Assembly: GCA_013407085.1 (NCBI GenBank)
Contig: JACCGJ010014744.1
Location: forward strand, 28,651-92,650
Source of the DNA: Atriophallophorus winterbourni
Taxonomy: Eukaryota > Platyhelminthes > Trematoda > Plagiorchiida > Microphallidae
DNA length: 64,000 nt
Direction: 5' to 3'
Shown: positions 57,000-64,000 of the stretch, piece after piece
Position numbering within the stretch: the first letter of the stretch is position 1
How the letters are laid out: each line of letters begins with the position of its first letter
Program-made: the position numbers and the translations under genes
The notes under the pieces: model-generated
Told to the model about the DNA's origin: nothing
What the model saw: only the letters and a program-made list of their open reading frames with translations
The model's database searches: none

Positions 57000-57295
57000 C
57001 CCTCACAAACCACTACAGGTTTGTGCTTGTTTACCTCCATCCGGTCGTGACAGTAAGATCAGATTAAATGAGCCTTAAAACACTGGTATAGTGGTAGAAG
57101 AAGTTATACATCAATGCCACTATTATATAGGGTTCTTATAAAGAACCACGATTTTCAAATACAGAATCTCAAAGTGATTCCTGGACAAGAGTTCGAGGCA
57201 CTTATAAAAGTCAAATGTATTGTGTTGCTCACATTCCTTCCCTTACACACCAAGACATTATGCTGGCTGTTTGACCTGATCATCGTTAGATAGTA
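57000..57295 (-). ncRNA. Pair of degenerate hammerhead-like motifs in D2
   Basis: Two units 240 bp apart are centred near 57,030 and 57,270. They correspond to 35,932 and 36,157 in D1. Both keep parts of the AAACA loop and the GTAGTGG or GTCTTGG flank, but the core boxes are changed (CCGGATGG and GATGATCAGG). The good D1 copy is therefore not intact in D2. Confidence 0.4.
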
Positions 57296-57499
57296 TGGTT
57301 AGGGTCAGTGAGCGTTCATTTCAATATTTAGCATAATATTATTATTGTTATTACATTTGATGTTTGTGTGATGCAAGTCATGTGAGGCTATAGGGGTGAG
57401 AAACCACAAATAAACGACATTCAATTATACTGACCTTTCAAACCAACAAAACCTCGCGAAGAACATTTTACTAAATAAAATATCTGTATTTGCACACAT

Positions 57500-57560
57500 A
57501 TGCCTTACACACACCACTCGATCAGGTTTTGAGAATCGCACTCATCAGGAAGTGACATTG
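57500..57560 (-). ncRNA. Hammerhead-like motif, first box intact
   Basis: The minus strand has CTGATGAG (57,541-57,548), but the GAAA box reads CAAAAC, the stem II loop is altered and the cleavage triplet reads ATC. It is the counterpart of 36,548 in D1. Probably inactive. Confidence 0.4.
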
Positions 57561-58308
57561 CGTTCATGATCAGCATAATTTGAAATGGCAAACAGTGATA
57601 AACATGAATCGAAATGCTCATTTTCATGCAGTTCCATCACCTACTTTAAATTTGTAAGCCAGTGTTAGATGAAGCTGGCATGACAAGTCGGTTAAGTCAC
57701 GTGCGCCCAAACATGTTATTCAAAAGGCTGGCCGAGTTACCGTCATCCAAGAGGATATTTTTTAATTTCCATAAATGAAGACATTTCGTTTTAATAACAC
57801 GGATCTTTGAACACTTGATAAAAAAATTAATTTTTGATATAATCCGGATGAATCTGAATAAGATAATCAAGTGATGACACTGTGTGACTCTGTGTGATTA
57901 TAATTCATAATATTATATTAAATACTTGTTTCTTCAAAACAATAATGAACGTTTGATCTCGAACGCACAAACTATTCCTTGTGATGATAGAGGTTGTACA
58001 ACTGAATAAAGGTATCCAAGAATTTAAAATAATTTCGTTATTCATTTTTATGTATCAGGCTGACATTTTGTTGTACTCAAACGTAACAACTTAATTCGGT
58101 AGATGTATGTGAGATTTAGCATTAAACTGTGTAGTTTATATAGACCGTATAGCAACTCCATCAATAGAAAAATTGATAGATTGTTTAAGGAATATTCCAG
58201 TTAGACATATTACTTGGAAAGAAAAACGAACAAAAGCAAAGAAAGTGAACGATTTCAATGCTTGCCACTTCCAATCTGGCTAAAGTTTGTATCTTTCAAC
58301 CACAAAAG

Positions 58309-58403
58309 TTTTAATGTATGCCAACATCCCCCGTGACGAAGAACTGCAGTTAGCAATGAATTTTGGACACAAAACGCAAACCGTTGAACAGCGCGTTCGA
58401 AAC
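58309..58403 (+). pseudogene. Paralogue of candidate exon 2 in D2
   Basis: It is a 95-bp open segment with the same acceptor (CACAAAAG) and a strong donor (AAC|GTAAGT). It encodes LMYANIPRDEELQLAMNFGH and QTVEQRV. Relative to 37,569-37,663 there are about 16 substitutions and no indel. Whether it is still spliced is unknown, because the next exon position is occupied by LTR-3; I therefore list it as a likely pseudo-exon. Confidence 0.4.
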
Positions 58404-58544
58404 GTAAGTTCTAGTTTTTAGTGAATAGACCACTTTGTGAATATATCCACCTATTATGGATTTGTGATATTTCTAAACTAATGGTTATGTTCGCATATTG
58501 GTAAATTAGTCAGGCAAAAATCCACATTCTTATTCATTTCAATC

Positions 58545-58600
58545 ACACAGCTCAAGACCGATTTATCTCTGTTTGGTCTCATCAGTCAAAAACTGTACGA
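58545..58600 (-). ncRNA. Degenerate hammerhead-like motif, minus strand
   Basis: The minus strand reads CTGATGAG-ACC-AAACA-GAG, then ATAAAT in place of CGAAAT, and GGTCTTG. A plus-strand half motif (CTGATGAG-TGC-AAACAG) lies at 58,828-58,850. The pair mirrors 37,917 and 38,205 in D1. Confidence 0.45.
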
Positions 58601-59107
58601 TCGTGATACGTATACCTTGAAACAATTGAAAACCGTTAACCAAACCACTGTTAGATAAGGCTGTTACACGATCAAGCTGCTCAAGCAAATGTGCTCATAA
58701 TCATGTAGACGTAGTTGACAAATATCCTAATTTACCTGCCCAAGTATCTCGCGCACCGCACGCGCAACTTGTCTATAATGTTTTAAATGTTTCAACGGCA
58801 TCAAAACGTGCTTTTACTATGATTATCTGATGAGTGCAAACAGGACAAAGCAGGTAATGTTGTGTGTGCGATGTATATGTATGTGAATGGGGAACCGTCT
58901 TCTAGACAATGTGTTTACCACCAGCCACATATGTGCCGGCACATGAGATGAAACAGGTTGATCATGTCAGCCTCATCCAACAGTGGTATATATATATTAG
59001 TTGTGATTGCGAGGTTTTTGACTTCATATGTTTTCCCACTGAAACATTGTTAGAGCATTACAGGCAACAAGATTCCTCAATAAATAACCGTATTCAAAGT
59101 GTGCTAA

Positions 59108-59478
59108 TGTTACGTTCTTGATATGGAGCTAATAATGCACCGGATATGCTTCCCACAATATTGCTCAACCGACTATTGAGAGAGAAGACCAAGGCTTCAA
59201 AGAAGTTCGTATGGCAGCTCACTTCCAATAATAACAAACATGGTTTACTCATCCATATATATAGGCTGAGAATGTAAAAGGAAATGCCCTTGGAAAATAG
59301 CACATTAAAACCGTGTAAAGGACTCGATGGACCAATCCGAATAAAGGGCGAATATGATCAAATTATAATCATGTTTTTCGCGCCAAATAATTCAAATCTT
59401 TGTTGACATAGTGTCAATATAGAACCGTAATATCTTCAAAGATATTGAGTTTCTAGGAAAAATAAACGTCTTTTCCCA
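59108..59478 (-). repeat. 3' LTR of LTR-3
   Basis: On the plus strand it runs TGTTACGTTC to TTTTCCCA, so both ends are TG/CA. It matches 63,652-64,000 apart from four substitutions and a 10-bp insertion near 59,311. Confidence 0.92.
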
Positions 59479-59492
59479 TTACCTCCCTTCTT
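59479..59492 (-). promoter_or_regulatory. Polypurine tract of LTR-3
   Basis: The minus strand reads AAGAAGGGAGGTAA directly before the 3' LTR, the primer for plus-strand DNA. Confidence 0.7.
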
Positions 59493-59501
59493 AAAAGTGA
59501 C

Positions 59502-62442
59502 TCAGTACCGACAGAGCTTGGGGTTCACTTGAAGTGGTACGACAGTCTTGCGTCTTCGGTTAGTCCATCGTCGGGGTTCTATTTCGCGATCGGGAGCGAT
59601 AATGTCAGGTGGTATTTCAACCGGAGAAGATGGGAGCTGGAAGGTATCAAATAGAAGATCCAACGGAAGATTCACAGGTTTTGCAGATTCTAACTCCGAC
59701 TGTCCTTCTCTTGGTCTCAATTGATTGAGATATCGTATCCAAATATCGTTTCCAACTTGGATGTCGAACATGACGCTACCTCTCTGACACACAACCTTGC
59801 CCTCGATCCATGGGTTTCTTCGTTGTCGATAATCACGAGCATAGACGCTGGATCCCACTTTGAAGCTCCTTTGACTTAGGTGCTGATGAACCTGAGGTTG
59901 CGGTGGCTTCGGGACCATTGCGTTATTGACTGTACGAAGTTTTCTACCCATTAGTGCCTCTGCTGGCGTTTGACTATTCATCAAGGATTCGTGTGGGGTC
60001 GTCCGGTAGACTAACAGGAATCGTTGCAAGTTGTCGACGGTAGTCCCCTCCCCTCGGAACTTGAGCATTGCTCTTTTGAATGTGTCGACAAACCTCTCCG
60101 CTTGACTGTTCGATTGCGGATGGTAGATCGGAGTCCGGATATGCTCAATTGCATTCTTCTTGCAGAATTCGGCAAAATGAGCTGATGTGAATTGGGATCC
60201 ATTATCTGAGACAATGGTGTCGGGAACTCCGTGTTGGCTGAATATCGAAGTGAGTGCTCCGATTGTGGTCGAACTTGTGGCAGGAAAGAGCGGGACGATT
60301 TCTGGCCATTTCGAATAAGCGTCTACCAAGACTAAGTAGGTGGTTCCGTTGAGTGGGCCGGCGAAGTCAATGTGGATACGCGACCATGCTTTGGCAGGTC
60401 GAGGCCACGGAACCGGTGTTGCGTGAGCAGGAAGTTTTGCAGCTTGCTGACAAAGGGGTACAGCGCCTGACAAACTCGGTGATGTCAGCGTCCATCCCTG
60501 GCCAGTACGCGAAACTTCGGGCGATTGCTTCCATCCGATTGAGCCCCGGATGTCCGGCATGAAATTGACGTATTACCCGTTGACGCAAAGCAGCGGGAAT
60601 AACGACTCGAGCACCAAACATGAGACAGTCATCCACGATTGATAAAGATTCCCGTCTTTGGAACAGTTGATTGTCATTCAATTGTGGTGCTAGCCTAGGC
60701 CATCCAGATTGAACATATCTGATAGCTTCTGAGAGAACCTCGTCGTCGTTCAGGGTCCTCTTGATATCTTCGACCGTCACGGAAAGGTTTCGGGCTGCTG
60801 TGGTTAACTGATCACGTACATACCGCTCAGTAGATATAGCTGCAATCACCACGTCCCCGTCACTGTCTGTTTCGTTTGAGAGTAGACGGGATAGGGCGTC
60901 TGCTTGACCAAAATCTTCTTTTCTGCGGTATTGAACATTGAAATCGTAACCAAGAAGAGTGAGGGCCCAACGTTGCAGACGATTAGCTGAATGAGCAGAG
61001 ATCCCTTTCTTCGATTCAAATACTGAAATGAGCGATTTGTGGTCCGTCAGCAGGGTGAAACTTTGGCTGTAGATCAACTTGTGAAACCGTTTGACTGCGA
61101 ACACGAGGGCCAACGCTTCCTTTTCTATCTGGCCTTACTTCTTCTCTGCTGGTGTCAGTGTTCGTGATGCATGCATGATAGCTTTTTCCGTTCCGTCAGG
61201 AAACTTGTGAGAGATGACCGCACCAACGCCATGGCTAGAAGCATCAGCGGCTACAACGATTGGTAATACCGGATCGTAATGTGTCAGCAGCAGCTCGGAA
61301 CTCAGCATTGTTTTTACTGTGACGAAAGAATCCTCGCAATCGGGTGACCAGTTCCATGAAATGTCTTTCTGGAGAAGGCTGTTGAGCGGTGCACGAACAT
61401 TGTGTAGTGATGGTAAGAAAGCGCTGTAGTAACTTACCAGTCCAAGAAATGAACGAAGCGTAGAGACATCTGTGGGTGCCGGCATTCGTTGAATAGCTTG
61501 GATATTCGCTGGATCAGGATAACGACCAGAAGCATCGAAGATGAAACCAAGGTATTTGATGGAATCCAGGTAAAACTGGCATTTCTCTGTACGAAGCCGG
61601 AGACCGCTGTCTTGTATCCTTTGTAAAACATCTTCCGTACGAGACTGTAGCTCACCTGTGTTTCGGCCAACGATTAGAATGTCGTCCATGTAGACCGCAA
61701 CGCCTGGAATACCTGCCAAAATCGTGTCGATCGCTTGTTGGAAGATCGCGGGTGCGGTCTTCACGCCAAATGGGAGTCTGTTGAATTGATACAGTCCACG
61801 ATGGGTATTGATCGTTAAAAACTCACGTGATTCAGGTGCCACTTCCACTTGAAAATAAGCTTCTGCCAGATCGAGTTTCGCAAAGCAGGTGCCGCCATTG
61901 AGTATGGTGAAGAGATCATCTGGTAACGGAAGCGGGTAGTGGTGAGTCTCAAGTGCATCATTGAGACCAGTCGAGAAATCTGCGCAAAGGCGAATCGAGC
62001 CATTGGTTTTCTTCACCACGACGATGGGTGCTGCCCAAGATGAGTACGTCACCGGAGAGATGATTTCAAGTTCATGTAGACGCTGTAGTTCCATCTCGAC
62101 TTGGGGAAGTGAGGCATATGGTACAGGTCTTTTGGGGCGAAATACTGGCTTGGCTCCTGGACGAAGTTGAAGGACTGCTTGTGTATGCTTGCACTTACCA
62201 AGATCCTCTTTGAACAGATCGGAAAACCGGTTGACGATTTGATCGATTCTGTTTGAGGGTGCACTGCTACACTGGATTTGGTTGCACAGAGCATTGATTG
62301 GCTGATCTGCCATTTGGAGATCTTCGATCCAATCGAGTCCGAGAAGATTCAAGTTCGCTTTGGCGATGTAGCAGGTACATGGTGCTGTTTTCTCTCGGAA
62401 AGACACACAACACTTCAGTTGCCCGATTAATTTGAGTGATCA
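59502..62442 (-). pseudogene. LTR-3 pol: reverse transcriptase, RNase H, integrase
   Basis: After the protease the same frame continues with LGLDWIEDLQ, reverse transcriptase (LDLAEAYFQVEV near 61,880; YMDDILIVG near 61,675) and RNase H (ADASSHGVGAV near 61,235; TDHKSLISVF near 61,050). Integrase follows: zinc finger HAGHPGLNRMEA near 60,570, then the catalytic IDFAGP, SDNGSQFTSA near 60,200 and HPQSNSQAERF near 60,120, the DDE triad. An in-frame TGA at 62,440-62,442 and a TAA at 61,132-61,134 each replace one codon. A frameshift near 60,455 separates the zinc finger from the integrase core. Otherwise all catalytic residues seen are intact. Confidence 0.9.
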
Positions 62443-63618
62443 ACCACAGGCACTGGTTGTTGAATAGATACGTGGGCTGCCAAGCTTTTTACACATTGCT
62501 TCAGAGATGATTGTGATGTCAGATGCTGTATCCAGTTGAAGCTGAACGGGTATACCGTTGATCTGGATAGAGATGAACCGCCGTCTCGGAGATGAACTTA
62601 CTTGGAATGTTGTTGTGACGCTGAGCGCGTGTCCGCTTGGTGAATGCTTCCAAGGAGTCCTGGGCTTTGATGCAAACCTCTGCTGGTTTTGCTGCGGCTT
62701 TGAAAATGGCCTCGAAATCTTTGGTTTCGATGAAACTTGTTGTTTCGTTCTGGATCTGCAGAATCCTTCTTTGTGGCCTGTGACGTTGCACTGACTGCAA
62801 CGGTGTTGTTTGAAGGGACAATATCGGGCGTAGTCCCAGGCTACGCAATGCCAACATGAAGACGGTGGCTTCTTTGCGCTGGAATTTTGTGACGAATGCC
62901 AATTGCTTTGCTGAACGGCATAGACGGTGTCGGTGCCATGATTCCCATGTTGAATCATTGCCGAATCTTCTTGAAGACGGACCAGTCGTAGATATTCATC
63001 ATCAATGGCTTGGAGAGTGAATGAGGGTTCTTGCTCAAGTTTGTTGAGCAGTCGCGTTCGAATATCAGCGAAACGCGGAGATACCAGGCTGCATATGAAT
63101 ATCAAGGACTTGAACTGGTCGTCTGTGAGGGACCGTAACTTGAAGCGTTCACATTCGCGATTGACAATGCCCATGTGTGTCAGGAAGTCGTCTGTGTCGT
63201 TCATTTTCAGCTTGAGGCACCTGTAGCGAGTGTTGAATAGAGATACATGCTCACCGAAGAGTTCAATCAGTGACTTGATCGTCTCATCAAAAGTTCTATC
63301 CCGAGGATTCTTGGGAAGGATCAGGTTGCAGTACTTATCCAACTCTGCTGGGCCAAGTTTACGTAGCAGCAGCCGAACTTTCCATGCATCATCTTGGGCT
63401 GAAAAATCAACACGAAAAAGATCTTTATATCGCCTGAACCAAGTTTCAAATGTGATGTTAGCTTCCGGATCATAGGAGAATTCTGCGATGCTGTTCGCAA
63501 TTCCGTCAACGGAGGGTGGAATAGCACGAGGTTCTGTGCTTGGTACTTGCTTCTGCAGAAGAAGTTCCATTAGCATCATTTGTCGCTCCAAAAGAATTTC
63601 TATCTTGGATTGTTCCAT
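62443..63618 (-). CDS. LTR-3 gag and protease
   Basis: It starts at ATG 63,616-63,618, shortly after the primer site. A capsid-like part (ETWFRRYKDLFRVDF near 63,450; VNRECERFKLRSL near 63,150) is followed by two zinc knuckles. The first, CWHCVAWDYARYC, has aspartate where histidine should bind zinc. The second, CSQCNVTGHKEGFC, is complete. The protease carries LQLDTASDITIIS near 62,530. Gag assembles particles and packages RNA. The frame runs into pol without a shift, interrupted by the TGA at 62,440. Confidence 0.88.
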
Positions 63619-63636
63619 GATTTCGTAACTTGGATA

Positions 63637-63651
63637 AACCCGTCGCCAAAC
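63637..63651 (-). promoter_or_regulatory. Primer binding site of LTR-3
   Basis: The minus strand reads GTTTGGCGACGGGTT right after the 5' LTR. The core TTGGCGACGGGT is identical to LTR-2, although the two LTRs are unrelated in sequence. The priming tRNA was not identified. Confidence 0.65.
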
Positions 63652-64000
63652 TGTTACGTTCTTGATATGGAGCTAATAATGCACCGGATATGCTTCCCAC
63701 AATATTGCTCAACCGACTATTGAGAGAGAAGACCAAGGCTTCAAAGAAGTTCGTATGGAAGCTCACTTCCAATAATAACAAACATGGTTTACTCATCCAT
63801 ATATATAGGCTGAGAATGTAAAAGGAAATGACCTTGGAAAATAGCACATTAAAGGACTCGATGGACCAATCCGAATAAAGGGCGAATATGATCAAATTAT
63901 AATCATGTTTTTCGCGCCAAATAATTCAAATCTTTGTTGACATAGTGTCAATATAGAACCGTAATATCTTCAAAGATATTGAGTTTTTAGGGAAAATAAA
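63652..64000 (-). repeat. 5' LTR of LTR-3, cut by window edge
   Basis: It is the same sequence as 59,108-59,478 with few differences. The last bases of the LTR lie beyond the window. Confidence 0.9.

Larger units (their letters stand above)
55420..59107. repeat. Block D2, second copy of block D
   Basis: It aligns with D1 (34,370-38,460) with many small indels. It holds the paralogue of candidate exon 2 and the same series of hammerhead-like sites. It ends abruptly at the left LTR of LTR-3, about 50 bp before the place where candidate exon 3 would be expected. Confidence 0.75.
59108..64000 (-). mobile_element. LTR-3, young Gypsy retrotransposon, nearly complete
   Basis: The element reads on the minus strand. 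Its 3' LTR is at 59,108-59,478, and its 5' LTR begins at 63,652 and leaves the window about 12 bp short of its end. Between them is a single gag-pol frame broken by only two stop codons and one frameshift. The LTRs differ by about four substitutions and one 10-bp gap in 349 bp, so the insertion is recent. A polypurine tract (59,479-59,492) and a primer site (63,637-63,650) are in place. GCTAA (59,103-59,107) may be one half of the target duplication; the other is outside. Confidence 0.92.

Noticed and set aside
7411..58600. The recurring CACCACGACCGGTTT-type sequence as a CRISPR-like or regulatory repeat
   Set aside because: Spacing is not regular as in an array, the host is eukaryotic, and the reverse complement matches the hammerhead core box by box.
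61961..63475. Plus-strand frames opposite LTR-3 gag-pol
   Set aside because: Antisense shadows of the gag-pol frame.

Overview
The window is transposon-dense, AT-rich eukaryotic DNA. It most likely comes from a parasitic flatworm, and a digenean trematode is the best guess. I infer this from the mix of elements: a CsRn1-type Gypsy element whose primer site matches tRNA-Trp, CR1-type elements resembling schistosome SR1/pido, several RTE-type elements, a Penelope-like fragment and hammerhead-ribozyme repeats. No ribosomal RNA, tRNA, operon or bacterial feature was seen. The species call is inference.

Left part (1-21,880). An RTE-type element (called RTE-A here) lies on the minus strand, with an open endonuclease frame running off the left edge. 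A second, decayed RTE-A copy is split by a CsRn1-like LTR element (LTR-1, 8,998-14,215), which itself holds a third element (RTE-B). A different RTE (RTE-C) is split by a short non-autonomous LTR element (LTR-2, 17,210-19,699) with matching LTRs and a 5-bp target duplication.

Repeated blocks. One stretch of non-coding DNA occurs three times (block A 2,893-7,720; block B 21,880-30,780; block C 46,505-49,250). Block B was interrupted by a CR1-like element (23,551-26,762). A second block occurs twice (D1 34,370-38,512; D2 55,420-59,107).

Scattered in these blocks, mostly on the minus strand, are copies of a hammerhead ribozyme-like motif. The best are at 36,125-36,185 and 48,575-48,640. Their stems I and II differ in sequence but keep pairing. 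The copies often come as pairs 222-240 bp apart, like dimeric retrozymes or Penelope pseudo-LTRs. A decayed Penelope-like reverse transcriptase lies at 51,185-51,995.

Middle part (33,600-43,760). This is the only stretch that looks like a host gene: a series of candidate plus-strand exons with splice sites and partly compatible phases, including a 30-bp micro-exon. I do not recognise the product. One exon is duplicated, without any indel, in block D2.

Right part (49,255-64,000). A CR1-like fragment, the Penelope fragment, a nearly full-length CR1-like element (52,003-55,140, minus), block D2, and a young, nearly intact Gypsy element (LTR-3, 59,108 to the right edge, minus). LTR-3 has two in-frame stops and one frameshift in a single gag-pol frame.
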